A stretch of 64,000 nt of DNA from contig NW_003314305.1 in assembly GCF_000143415.4 (NCBI RefSeq), positions 686,196 to 750,195 on the forward strand. Reading direction: 5' to 3'. Of the stretch, positions 21,838-31,879 are shown in pieces. Within the stretch, counting starts at the first letter, position 1, and each line of letters begins with the position of its first letter. This stretch comes from Selaginella moellendorffii (Eukaryota; Streptophyta; Lycopodiopsida; Selaginellales; Selaginellaceae). The translations under genes and the position numbers were made by a program. The notes below the pieces were generated by a model. That model worked only from the letters and a program-made list of their open reading frames with translations, made no database searches and was not told the origin of the DNA.

Positions 21838-22739
21838 ATCATGCAAGTTTATACAATTAATATGTATTGTTTGATGAGTGCCACAAAAATTGGATATAGA
21901 TAGAGCTCAAGAAAAAGAGAAACTGATTAAAGTGAAAGTAACTAAAAAGTGGCAACCCACTCAATTTCATGCTATCTCTCATGTGTTACATGTTTTTGGT
22001 ATCTGGAATTTGTATAGCTTTCGCTTTTCTAAGGCATACAGCTTGCTTTCATGATGCAGCCTTTATCTATTGTATTTGAAAGCAATGATTCCAAGCATCC
22101 GTCTTTGGAATATAAGTTACTTACAGCCAGCTCTGCCGCGCCTTTTTCTTCCTCGTAGAGGTAGGCCGTGGCCGTGCTATGTAGAGTATCTGCTTTTGGT
22201 ATCTGGAATGTGTATAGCTTTTGCTTGTCTAAGGCATACAGTTTGCTTTCATGAAGCAGTCTTTATCTATTGTACTTGAAAGCAACGATTCCAAGCATCC
22301 GTGGAATAGAGGTTGCATACAGCCAGCTCTCGTGCTTGATTGCAGCACCACCGGGTGTTTTTGAAGATTCCCGACCATGGCACACTGGTGCTCTTATATC
22401 AGCCCCATCCGAATAACAATAATTTACTATCATAGCAATACAGTGCAGGTGTTCAGTTGTAGTGCGAATCGCCAAAAAATCTCAGGGGCTGGTCTTTTTG
22501 TGCTCATAGTTTCAAGCTGTTCGCCGCAAAATTCGTAGGAGTGGATCTACTTTCTATTTCTCTTGAGCTCTGCTCTTGCAGGGATGATTGCGTCTTTCAA
22601 CGCAGCAATAGCACATTAATCAAATAGTTTTGAAATACATTTGTAAAACTTACTTCAGTATAGTGACCTATGATCAATTTTTTTGTATCCAAGAGGGCAA
22701 AAGAGAATAAGTCTTTTATAAAACTAGTAGTGTAGAATG
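21838..22739. other. Module spacer A (repeated)
   Basis: Non-coding spacer between membrane-protein gene and PPR copy. It contains an internal tandem repeat of about 200 bases (TTTTGGTATCTGGAAT...AAGGCATACAG, near 21996 and 22196). The same spacer, with deletions, follows the membrane-protein copies at 45.04, 49.2, 57.34 and 61.03 kb. An inverted piece lies at 40.84-41.0 kb. Confidence 0.7.
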
Positions 22740-23040
22740 CCGTTCTAATGAGCGGGCGAGTGGAGCAGCGAGTGGAGCGACGCCAGCATGTTCTGCAGGC
22801 CGAGGTTGAAGCCGAGCATGAGCTGGTTGACGCTGCTCTTCTGATGGGATGCAGCCCAGCGGGCCCACCGACGCCACCACCATCCTCAGGCGCCCCCAGG
22901 CGGTACAGCTCCTACACACCACGTTTATTCCATCTTAGCACGCTCTGAGGGCGCCACATATATGCTCACCGTCAGGTGCTGGGCGTAGGCAGCCAGGAGC
23001 AGGTTCTGGAACTGGCGCTCGCTGTAGCGGTAGCCCAAAT
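22740..23040 (-). pseudogene. Captured GDSL esterase/lipase fragment
   Basis: On the minus strand the sequence reads SERQFQNLLLAAYAQHLT, then an interrupted segment, then LYRLG, MVVASVGPLGCIP, and LMLGFNLGLQNMLASLHSLLH in shifted frames. This is the YA.HL..LY.LGARK...VG.PLGC.P...N....FN..L block of GDSL lipases, probably spanning an intron. Compared with the other PPR copies, it replaces about 180 bases of PPR start sequence exactly after ...GTTCTAATGAG and before GCGGTAGCCCAAATG. Confidence 0.7.
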
Positions 23041-23864
23041 GATGCCAAGTGAGTGTTTGACGCCATCGACGCCAAGAACGTTTTCTCGTGGGCAGTTATG
23101 ATGACTGCATATGCCCAAAACGGGTATCTGCAAGATGCTAAGCTTATGTCTGACGAGATGCCCGATCGGGATACTGTTGTGTGGAATACAATGCTTGGAG
23201 CGTACGCACAACACGGCCATGTAGAGGAGGCAGAGATTCTGTTTGATTCGATTCCAAATCCCAACATTGTTTCGTGGACAACAATGCTTACAGCATATGC
23301 TCAAAGCGGGTATATGTGTAGCTCGAAGCATATGTCACCTCGCAATGCAATTGTGATAGAGTGTCATGCTGGGGCATCTTTCGAAAGAATTCTCAAGAGG
23401 CTAAGACACCTCCGAGCCTTGCGTATCCAGCAAGCATTGACGTCCATGCAGCTACTGCAATGGTTTCGGCATTTGCCGCGAGGGGCAATGACAGAGAGGC
23501 GTGTTCGAGAATATGCCGGAGAGGAATGTCTTCTCATGGACGGCATTGCTCCAGGGATATGCCGAGAATGGTCTTCTAGACAAGGCAAAGAGCTACTTTG
23601 ACGAGATGCCAGCATGGAATCTTGTGTCGTGGACTGTGCTCGTCGTTTCATATGCTCAATGCGAGCGGCTTGAGATTGCACAAGACTTGTTTGTTGAGGC
23701 CCGAGTGGAGCATAGTGACTTGGAATGCCTTGTTGGCAGCGATCGGGCAGGCCAAGTCTTTGGAGGAGGCGAAGCTTTTCCTTGTCACTATGCCCACATA
23801 GAACTTAGTGACCAAAAACACAATCTCTCAGATCAAGGAAGTCAAACAAAGTGAAACCACTAGT
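23041..23864 (+). pseudogene. PPR gene copy 1 (5' end replaced, frameshifts)
   Basis: Encodes PPR repeats (FDAIDAKNVFSWAVMMTAYAQNG, EMPDRDTVVWNTMLGAYAQ, then SIPNPNIVSWTTMLTAYAQ), then shifts frame near 23330 and again near 23490 and 23700. The related intact stretch is at 45660-46493. Its 5' end is a GDSL-lipase fragment. PPR proteins bind organellar RNA; this copy cannot make a full one. Confidence 0.8.
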
Positions 23865-23869
23865 TGACT

Positions 23870-24190
23870 TGGCTAATGCTTCTGTCATGAGCTTGCTGGA
23901 AGAGGAGGCGTCATCGTTGGTGGATCCATGCAACACAGGATGCACAAGACTGTATTGCAGAAGGGAAAGACCATGGAAATGAAGAGTGAGAACAACTACA
24001 ACTTCGATGTTATACCAGGATCTCTTCCCGCGGTCTAAGAACGTTGACTTGTTTCCAGAGAACGAGCAACCGCTGTTGGTGGTGTTATTGCAAGATGAAC
24101 TGCTTCAGACTTCTTGTACGCTGTGCACAGGCTGGGGCCGAACTATTTGCTGCTTCCTGCGAACGGTCTGAAATTTGCATGACAATCTCC
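23870..24190 (+). pseudogene. Catalase exon-4 fragment fused downstream of PPR copy 1
   Basis: Matches the catalase region from [12 protein letters not shown] to [11 protein letters not shown] with several deletions (about 60-90 bases missing in places). No intact frame. The join (ggctaatgcttctgtc / agcttgctggaagagg) is the same after every PPR copy, so the fusion came before the amplification. Confidence 0.75.
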
Positions 24191-24439
24191 ATGAAATTCA
24201 GGTCAATTCTCTCTAATCTCAACAACCAACTCGAGCCACTTATACAGATGATAGGAAGCCTCAAGATGATCACTCTCTCATATCTACTCTCAAAGAAATC
24301 CCAGCTTGGGACATAGGGAATTCTAACTCCTAATGAGCACCAGCCTGCCTCACGAATTCTCAAACACTAGCTTATATACTACCTACGCTGTCATTCCATG
24401 GTCCTCTTGGGTCACAACTGCAGATGCCCGATAGCAAAT

Positions 24440-24830
24440 TCCTCCAGAAAATCCTCTGCGCCACCTTGCCACCTGACCTTGGGCGGCACAAGCTTTAAGA
24501 GCAGACGCATAGGTTTATAAAGAAGGGAGAGCACTTCGGCAGAGAGATCAAGGATTACTATTAGGATTGTCATGAGGGAGTTGCAAGAAGTTTGATCGTG
24601 AAAGGTCACCAAAGTTGTGGGACTTCCATTGTTTAAGATGGGAGTGTTTGTGCTCGTGGGTGTGATGTGTTCATAAAGCTTGTGAGCCTCGCCTTGGCAC
24701 TTCAGAAACACTTCTCCAGCAGCTCAATGGGATCTCGTTCCTAGCGACTACAACCTCAACATTGCAATCTAATTTGCATTTTTCAGTTACTTTTTTTGTG
24801 TGTACATCCGCATGAAATAACTGAAGAACT
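24440..24830 (+). pseudogene. Old relic of the four-helix membrane protein 3' end
   Basis: Resembles the C-terminal part of the 19903-21837 gene: pieces like GAGCACTTCG.CAGAGATCA, GGACTTCCATTGTTTAAGA.GGGA, CTCCAGCAGCTCAA.GGGATCTCGTTC and GTGTGTACAT.CGCATG occur in order. There are many deletions and stops. It is more diverged than the 43.1 or 59.1 kb copies, so it is an older duplicate. The same relic is at 51.3 and 62.9 kb. Confidence 0.7.
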
Positions 24831-25230
24831 GTGCTTCCAAGCGAAATTCAAGGTTAAAATGAGAGGGGTACACTGCAAAAGAAACACTAGCCCGAAAAGC
24901 AAAGATCCAAATGCTATTGGAATAGAAGCAGCCACATTCTCCACCAAAAAGCATAGCATCCATAGACGACATACAGCTTGCAGTCATGAAAGAATCTCTA
25001 TCTCTTCCTTTTATTTCATTTGCTAGGCTCTTCATTGGTTTTGTGTTTTATGGACGTCTGAAAACTCGAACGTTGCGCTAAAGATCTGGCCCACCAGAAG
25101 CATTAGAAAGCCGAGTCAACTTCTGGTTACACTTTGCTTGGCTTCATTGATTCGGCCTGGAGAACATTAAAGAGAAACAAAACAAGAGAATGGGACTTAC
25201 GAGCATGCAAACAAGCACAATGCAAGGCTT
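24831..25230. other. Module spacer B
   Basis: Non-coding, repeated at 51.72-52.33 and 63.33-64.0 kb. Those two copies carry about 290 extra bases that are missing here. Confidence 0.55.
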
Positions 25231-26340
25231 TTCATGAGCAGGGCAGAATGGGTGCGAGGCGACACGCGAAGAACAGCCATCGGCGTGGATCTGGGCGACG
25301 ATGCTCTCTCTTGGGGGCTGTGGAGTAGGGAAATTCAGAGCCCTCAGCAAGATAATGCTGAGAATCGTCTTCTAGACACAAAATGCTACTTTGACAAGAT
25401 GGAATCTTGGACTGTGGTCGATGCTCAATGTGAGCGGGTTGAAGTCGGACGAGGCTTGTTTGCTGAGATGCTAAGTGGAGTATAATGCCTTGTTGACAGC
25501 GATAGGGGATACCAAAGAAGACTGGCCCTTGCAGTTGGCGATATAGTGTCATGCCGAATCCTGCTGTCCATGCGATTGCATTTCGAGGTGACATATGCTT
25601 TACGCTGGACATATGCATATGCTGTTGTCCACAACAAGGGTTAGCATCAAAGAGAACCAATCTAGTTTTGATTTTTGCCACTCAGGTGGTTTTTGTGATT
25701 ACTTGTTGATAGTACTTTTATTTTCCCTAGTTATTATCTTTTCATAAATATTAAATGTTTACTTTTAAAACAAAATCCTCTCCAGATTCCTGGTCACCAT
25801 TGCAGACCACAATAAAACGTTCTTGGCTCGCTGTACTAGAGCATTGGGCATATGCTCCAATCATTGCATTCCACACACATCGATGTATACCCAGAGGGTG
25901 CTTATGGACAATGCCAAGGAGGTGTTTAAGCTGGCAAAGGATCCGGCTGTGGACCTCTGGGGCCCATGATCGCCGAGAGTGGGATCTTGAGACAGCCAAG
26001 GCGATGGTGCACAGGATGAAAAACCCGAGTGTGGCTTCTTGCACGCCATTGTTCGACATCAAGGCTAGTGATGCCCAGGACGTCTTCAACAGGATGATGG
26101 GTTTACCTCGATCAGGCAATATTTTCTGAGGCAAAGCGCATCTTCAAGCTCATACCCAACACGGTCGCATGGAACACGATCATCCCTGCTCATGGAGAGA
26201 TGAGAAGGTGAGAATTATGTTTGAAGGGATGGGAGCGTAGCGAAACTTGGAGACGTGACGACTTGGAATATCATAATCACGTGAAAGTACTCTTGATAAG
26301 CTTGTCACTAAGGTATTTGCAATTTGCATAATGTTGTTTT
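25231..26340. pseudogene. Mosaic of PPR fragments on both strands
   Basis: 25375-25500 (plus) carries LLDTKCYFDKMESWTV and a PPR-like GRGLFAEM. 25760-25900 holds on the minus strand a PPR piece CVWNAMIGAYAQ. 25990-26220 (plus) reads AKAMVHRMKNPSV, AQDVFNRMM, and in another frame AKRIFKLIPNTVAWNTIIPAHGEM. No frame is continuous. A copy lies at 52.34-53.95 kb. Confidence 0.6.
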
Positions 26341-26439
26341 GTATATAATCCTCTTTATTGCGGAAGTTTGTCGAGCTCTCTTATCCAAGGTCTTTTCCTC
26401 GGCAGGAATCTAGTAGTAGGGTAAACCTATTCCCGTCCT

Positions 26440-27060
26440 CGGCGGCTTGGAGGTGCCCGGCCTTGGCGTAAGCGGAGATGATGATCTCGAGAGAGCAGCC
26501 AGCCAGCCCATTGATTCGTCACTGTGCCAAATCGAAGGACTTGGCAAAAGGTCACTGGATACACAGCCAGATCATTTCAGATGGCATGCAAAGTCTTTGA
26601 AGGAGGCGAAGCCAATCTCTAGGATCAAGGAAGCCAAAAAAAGTGAAACTACTGCTTGACTCTGTCAAGAGCTTGCTGGAAGAGGAGGCCGTTATCGTTG
26701 GTGGATCGAACCACAGACATGCAACGCAGGACCACGTAAATGAAGAGCGAGAACAACTACATCTTCGATGTTACCAAGATCTCTTCCTACGGTCTAGGCA
26801 AGAACATTGACTTGTTTGCGGAGAATGAGGAGCCCCATTTATTACGACGATGAACTGCTTCAGACTTCTCGTGTGCTGACACTCTGATGAGGCCGAATTA
26901 TTTGCTGCTTCCTGCGAACGTCTCAAATGTGCAGAACAATCACCATGACCTTCATCCAAGGACGAAGAGGTATGACTTTGCTTTTTTCCTTGTGCTTGTA
27001 CTCAACAGGTTTCCTTCCCTTCTCGTTACGTTGGGCGTGTTTCTACTACGAGTAAAGGTC
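26440..27060 (+). pseudogene. PPR-start and catalase fragments
   Basis: 26490-26590 resembles the PPR 5' end (agagcagccagcca, cactgtgccaaatcgaaggacttggcaaa, acacagccagatcatttcagat). 26660-27060 resembles catalase (agcttgctggaagaggaggc, gttggtggatcgaaccacag, gaacaactacatcttcgatgttacc, gccgaattatttgctgcttcctgcgaacg) with large internal deletions. A related mosaic is at 54.1-54.62 kb. Confidence 0.65.
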
Positions 27061-27161
27061 TAACATCTCATTTTTGCTTTGGCAATGGACTTGTAAAGAA
27101 CAGTTCTTTATTCAATCTTATTCTTGAAAATTACAGAAGAATCATTACAAAAGCAAATTGA

Positions 27162-27815
27162 TTAAGTTTGCTTGATGAGGTCCCTGAGCTGCTGGATGAG
27201 CTTGGGATTGATCTGGAACGCCCTCTCGATGACAGCGTCATAAATGGGAGGATTGGATGCAAACACGGCTTTGGCTACCTGAGTGACACCGGGATTCTGG
27301 GAGTTGAATCCTGCAAGAGCAACAGCCGGTGTCTTCCCAACGTTGAGCTGGAAGTGAATGAGACCACGCGGAAACACAAAGAGATCTCCTGGATGCAAAG
27401 TTTGAGCGAAGAGTGTGTTGTTGGTGGTGCTCACGAATCCAACATAGAGAGTTCCTTGCTGGAGGAAGAGGAGCTCGGTTCCTCGTGGGTGGACGTGAGG
27501 GGGATTGACACCGTATGGAGCATAATCAATCCTCGCAAAAGAGACGCCAAGAGTGTTGATTCCCGGGAATACGCCAACATTTGCATTGGTGACTATGGAT
27601 CCGAGCTTGTTGTTGGTGTTCCCGGGGTTCCGGAGTCCCTGGAACATGAAATCACTGGCCAGAGTTGCCGCAGCAGGCTTGCAAGTGAATCCATTGACGA
27701 TGGTGTTGCTGTTTCCGTCGCGGACACAGAAATCCTGGAGGGCATCTTCATCTGAACCATGGACGAAAGCAATGGCACAAATGGCAACTAGACAAATGGC
27801 TAACTTGTAAGACAT
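27162..27815 (-). CDS. Germin-like protein (cupin), copy 1
   Basis: Secreted 217-residue cupin. Signal peptide about 1-20; Cys30 and Cys45 for the conserved disulfide; germin box PPHVHPRGTELLFLQQG with metal ligands His107, His109 and Glu114; second box PGDLFVFPRGLIHFQ with His154. All Mn ligands are present, so oxalate oxidase or superoxide dismutase activity is possible; which one cannot be read from the sequence. No intron. TATATAGG, about 85 bases upstream of the ATG, is a plausible TATA box. The protein is identical to copy 2 (30662-31315). Confidence 0.95.
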   Translation of the reverse strand: MSYKLAICLVAICAIAFVHGSDEDALQDFCVRDGNSNTIVNGFTCKPAAATLASDFMFQGLRNPGNTNNKLGSIVTNANVGVFPGINTLGVSFARIDYAPYGVNPPHVHPRGTELLFLQQGTLYVGFVSTTNNTLFAQTLHPGDLFVFPRGLIHFQLNVGKTPAVALAGFNSQNPGVTQVAKAVFASNPPIYDAVIERAFQINPKLIQQLRDLIKQT

Positions 27816-28330
27816 CTTGTATCTTCACACAGATTTTTTGTTGTGATGCTACTTAATTGATGAAGAATGGAGTGAGGAGAAGTGTGGAGGTCGCTGGAGT
27901 TTATATAGGAGTTGTGAGCACTCCAGATCTGACTTGGTCATTTTACTCGTTAATTTCACTGGTTCAAGGTGACTAAATCATTATTCAGGTTGATCAGGTA
28001 GTGATATCAAAAGAAATGAACGTATGCTACATTCAATCCATCAAAAGGAAAGAACCAGGAAGACATGGACCAAGAATTATTCCTTAACTAAAACGTTGGC
28101 TTCGTTGAAGATGTCACCAGAGATGAATGGAGGGAAATGTTTTGAAACGTGAGGGAGCAGTACGGCAGCATTCTACTCTCTCTCTCTCTCTCTCTCTCTC
28201 TAAACAGAGAGATTTACCAACTCTATTCCCTCTTGCATTCTTGGAGGAGGACGAACAAGGGAGAACGCGACTATGAGTCAAGATGCTGTACGACTGTGTT
28301 GTTAACGCTTTAACACGCCCTTGTAGAGTA
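27816..28330. other. Germin promoter and (TC)n spacer
   Basis: Includes the promoter shared almost unchanged with copy 2, then sequence duplicated at 31.5-31.8 kb. A (TC)n tract lies at about 28176-28201. Confidence 0.55.
28176..28201. repeat. (TC)n microsatellite
   Basis: About 13 CT units; the equivalent tract near germin copy 2 is shorter and runs into a poly-C tract. Confidence 0.85.
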
Positions 28331-28490
28331 GTGGCTGATCCAGATAATATACATCAAGCTTGAAGAACCTTGACATGGAAGGTTCTGAGCATCGTTCCTG
28401 AAAGGCATGCTGAGCTTGAAATCCTCCACCACCTTCCAAGCAGCCATCGCTGGGAACTTGAATCACTTCACAACCTTGCACCACTCTGAG
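28331..28490 (-). pseudogene. Kelch/F-box 3' tail, duplicated with the germin gene
   Basis: Minus-strand AAWKVVEDFKLSMPFRND and flanks are nearly identical to 31840-31980, where they adjoin the kelch pseudogene. They were carried here by the germin tandem duplication. Confidence 0.5.
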
Positions 28491-28845
28491 GCTAGATGTC
28501 TTCTTTCCTTCTTCTTGGTTGGCTACATTGATTGCTTTGGTTCCTTGATTTGGCAAGCTTCTTTGTTTCCACGAAAAGGATGTTTTGAGAGTTTTCTTTG
28601 TTCCAGGTAACTAAATTCACTTGTGGTGGAATCACTGTTGTGGGAGTGGCAAGGCAGCACCAAGTTGCGGATGGAGAAGGTGCCAGCACTTTCATGAATG
28701 CCTGGGCCAGCATTGTCAAGAAGACTCCAATCGTTCCTCCAAAGCACGACAGGTCTTTCCTCATGGGCAACGATCCACTGCAGCCAAAGTTCGAGCATCC
28801 AGCAAGCCCAAGTATCTCCCACTCTCGGTAAAGAAGCTCCACTTC

Positions 28846-28984
28846 TGTGAGGATGTAGTACATCCGAGATCACAGTACGGCTGAGACACGTGGTGACACG
28901 TGGTGGATACGACTCTCACCTGTATATGTATAGCGATGATATCTGAGTGATAGAGTTTTTCTCTTCTTCCTTAGTTTTTCAACA
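28846..28984 (+). repeat. 5' LTR of the TRIM element
   Basis: TGTGAGGATG...TTTTTCAACA, 139 bases. It contains a duplicated ACACGTGGTG motif. Confidence 0.92.
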
Positions 28985-29568
28985 TGGTATCAGAGGTCAA
29001 GGATTAAATCCTGGGCTGAATGGAAGAGGAAGAAGAGGAAGATGATAAGCCCCCTGATCTGGAGCAAATATCAAGATGGAGGTTTTCTTGTTTATTTTGT
29101 CTTGTGCAGGCAACCCTAAAATGGAGGCGGTTCTTGATCGAGACTGGCCTGGATTTGAATTGAAAGGGTTGTGACACTGCTTACTACTACTAGAGACAAT
29201 CTGATGCCCCTGCTGCTACAAGGGAAGGCTTCCTTGGGCTAGAGATTTGCTGATGCTGCCAAGAGGCTTCTGTTCTTCCTGGGAATTGCTGTGCACAAGG
29301 GCCTTGAGGCTGATGGAGAGATCACATTTGAGTGGGGGAGATGGAACAAAATGCTGGTTCCTGACGGGTCTTGATACAAGCTAGGCTGTGTGCAAGCTTG
29401 GGTACCTTGGAATGTGCTGCTACTGTTGTTCAACACCACAAGATGCTGATTTCATGAGCTCAGCTTTTCTCGGCTGAGTGGGGGGAGTGAGATAGGTTTC
29501 CCAGTGGTTTAGCATTAGTTTCTTTTTTCTGATCCAGCCTTCGCACACTGATCTCGGCTGAGTGGGGG

Positions 29569-29721
29569 TGTGAGGATGTAGTACATCCAAGATCACCATA
29601 CGGCTGAGACACGTGGTGACACGTGGTGGATCTAGAGAGTCATGACTCTCACCTATGTATGTATAGTGATGATGATATCTGAGCAATAAAGTTTTTCTCT
29701 CTTCTTCCTTAGTTTTCAACA
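29569..29721 (+). repeat. 3' LTR of the TRIM element
   Basis: 153 bases, the same as the 5' LTR apart from substitutions and a short extra stretch (CTAGAGAGTCATGA near 29632). The LTRs therefore differ and the insertion is not recent. Confidence 0.92.
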
Positions 29722-30375
29722 ACTTCAGCATCGATCTCTTCAAGAAGATCAAGTAGTCGGCGACGAAAGAAGGCGGTGCCCGAGGACCCTCTACGTTTGT
29801 CAGCCTCATGAGCCATCTCTGGAAGTGCATCACTCGGGCCCGTGGCATCGATGGTGAAGTCCAAACCTGAGTTTTGATCGCGGCCAACGGGCGAAAGAGG
29901 TTCGTTCCTCCATCCCCAACGACTACTTTGGCAACGTCATCTCCCACACCCACAGCACCGTGAAGGATCTCCTGGAGAAACCAGCATCCCACGCCACGGA
30001 TCTCATCCAGGCTTCCATCAAGCGGCTTGACAATGAGTACATCCGCTCCCAGATGGACTTCGTGGAGCTCCAGCAGAAGAACCCGGTCCAGATCACGAGG
30101 AGTGGCAAGACGGTGCTGAGCCCAAACTTGAGCGTGACGAGCTGGGCGCAGCTTCCAATCTACGAGCTCGACTTTGGCTATGGAACTCCGGTGTTTGCTG
30201 GCGGGCCTTACGTGCCATTCGAGGGGATTAGCATCATGCTCCCTTCCTACACCAGGGATGGAAGCATTGACGTGGCCTGTTTGAGCCAGACATGGCCAAG
30301 CTCCAGGACATTTGCTTCGATGTACATCGCAAGTCCTTGACCGGAGCTGGAACGAATCGATTGGCTCTTATCTAG

Positions 30376-30661
30376 AGAAGCTTTCATGAGTTGAGAAGCT
30401 ATACCGGACTTATGGTTAGAGCACACCGGATCTGGCTTGGTCATTTTACTAAGAATCAAGATTGAACGAGGATGAACGTGTTAATTTCACTAGCTTGGAT
30501 TGTTTCAGTTTGTCCGGGTCGTGGTCAAGCCAGTATCGGAAATGAAGGAACTAACAAGCCTCGTGATATTGGCGTGATAAAAACTTTCTTGTTTTTTGTA
30601 AGCCAGGCAAAATTAGAATATTATTGGAATTTATGAAAGAATTAATGCGAGAACAAGCTGA
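30376..30661. other. Spacer between BAHD pseudogene and germin copy 2
   Basis: Parts resemble germin upstream sequence (cttggtcattttact, gttaatttcact, tgtccgggtcgtggtcaagc), so it is another trace of duplication. Confidence 0.4.
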
Positions 30662-31315
30662 TTAAGTTTGCTTGATGAGGTCCCTGAGCTGCTGGATGAG
30701 CTTGGGATTGATCTGGAACGCCCTCTCGATGACAGCGTCATAAATGGGAGGATTGGATGCAAACACTGCTTTGGCTACCTGGGTGACACCCGGATTCTGG
30801 GAGTTGAATCCCGCAAGAGCAACAGCTGGTGTCTTCCCAACGTTGAGCTGGAAGTGAATGAGACCACGCGGAAATACAAAGAGATCCCCTGGATGCAAAG
30901 TTTGAGCGAAGAGTGTGTTGTTGGTGGTGCTCACGAATCCAACATACAGAGTTCCTTGCTGGAGGAAGAGGAGCTCAGTTCCTCGGGGGTGGACGTGAGG
31001 GGGATTGACACCGTATGGAGCATAATCAATCCTCGCAAAAGAGACTCCAAGAGTGTTGATTCCCGGGAATACGCCAACATTTGCATTGGTGACTATGGAT
31101 CCGAGCTTGTTGTTGGTGTTCCCGGGGTTCCGGAGTCCCTGGAACATGAAATCACTGGCCAGAGTTGCCGCAGCAGGCTTGCAAGTGAATCCATTGACGA
31201 TGGTGTTGCTGTTTCCGTCGCGGACACAGAAATCCTGGAGGGCATCTTCATCTGAACCATGGACGAAAGCAATGGCACAAATGGCAACTAGACAAATGGC
31301 TAACTTGTAAGACAT
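30662..31315 (-). CDS. Germin-like protein (cupin), copy 2
   Basis: Same 217-residue protein as the gene at 27162-27815, offset by exactly 3500 bases. I count 11 nucleotide differences, all silent and all in the part equivalent to 27266-27546. The 5' part is identical. The start is taken as the ATG at 31315 (MSYKL), as in copy 1, not the in-frame GTG upstream. Metal ligands His107, His109, Glu114 and His154 are kept. A TATATAGG box lies upstream as in copy 1. Confidence 0.95.
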   Translation of the reverse strand: MSYKLAICLVAICAIAFVHGSDEDALQDFCVRDGNSNTIVNGFTCKPAAATLASDFMFQGLRNPGNTNNKLGSIVTNANVGVFPGINTLGVSFARIDYAPYGVNPPHVHPRGTELLFLQQGTLYVGFVSTTNNTLFAQTLHPGDLFVFPRGLIHFQLNVGKTPAVALAGFNSQNPGVTQVAKAVFASNPPIYDAVIERAFQINPKLIQQLRDLIKQT

Positions 31316-31840
31316 CTTGTATCTTCGCACAGATTTTTTGTTGTGATGCTACTTGATTGATGAAGAATGGAGTGAGGAGAAGTGTGGAGGTCGCTGGAGT
31401 TTATATAGGAGTTATGAGCACTCCAGATCTGACTTGGTCATTTTACTGAGACAATGGAGAACACGTCAATTTCACTGGTTCAAGGTGACTAAATAATGTT
31501 GATCGGGTAGTGGTCAAGCTGTTATCAAAAGAAATGAAGGTATGCTACATTCAATCCATCAAAAGGAAAGAACCAGGAAGACATGGATCAAGAGTTATTC
31601 CTTAACTAAGCCGTTGGCTTCGTACAAGATGTCGCACCCCACCAGAGATGAATGGGGGGAAATTTTTTGAAAGGCGAGGAAGCAGTACAGCAGCATTCTA
31701 CTCTCTCTCTCTCTCTCTCTCCCCCCCCCCGACACACAGAGAACTCTGTTCCCTCTTGCATTCCTGGAGGGAGAACGCGACTATGAGTCAAGATGCTGTA
31801 CGACTGTGTTGTTGACGCTTTAACACGCCCTTGTCGAGTA
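31316..31840. other. Germin copy 2 promoter with (TC)n and poly-C
   Basis: Duplicate of 27816-28330 with small deletions. A (TC)n tract runs into ten C residues at about 31703-31730. Confidence 0.6.
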
Positions 31841-31879
31841 GTGGCTGATCCAGATAATATACATCAAGCTCGAAGAACC

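Larger units (their letters stand above)
28846..29721 (+). mobile_element. TRIM-type miniature LTR retrotransposon
   Basis: 876 bases flanked by a 5-base target duplication ACTTC (28841-28845 and 29722-29726). It has two LTRs starting TG and ending CA (139 and 153 bases). Directly after the 5' LTR comes TGGTATCAGAGG, the classic initiator-Met-tRNA primer site. A purine tract GAGTGGGGG precedes the 3' LTR. There are no gag or pol reading frames, so it is non-autonomous. Removing it and one ACTTC rejoins the BAHD sequence. Confidence 0.93.
28590..30375 (+). pseudogene. BAHD acyltransferase (HCT-like) pseudogene, split by a TRIM element
   Basis: The first part reads FQVTKFTCGGITVVGV, then HQVADGEGASTFMNAWASI, containing the catalytic HxxxD (HQVAD). 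The second part (from 29727) reads STFVSLMSHLWKCITRARG, NDYFGNVI, and the structural motif DFGYG (usual DFGWG). A frameshift near 30270 precedes LFEPDMAKLQDICFDVHRKS, stop TAG at 30375. The N-terminal third is absent, a stop occurs after FKKIK, and an 876-base element splits the gene. Intact relatives transfer acyl groups from CoA to alcohols or amines in phenylpropanoid metabolism. Confidence 0.85.

Noticed and set aside
25234-25485. YqgF/RuvX-like protein from the AIGVDLGD motif
   Set aside because: Only one short motif fits; the rest reads as PPR debris and the frame ends quickly.
28176-28201. Direct repeats as a CRISPR-like array
   Set aside because: Simple (TC)n microsatellite in a plant genome; no spacers.
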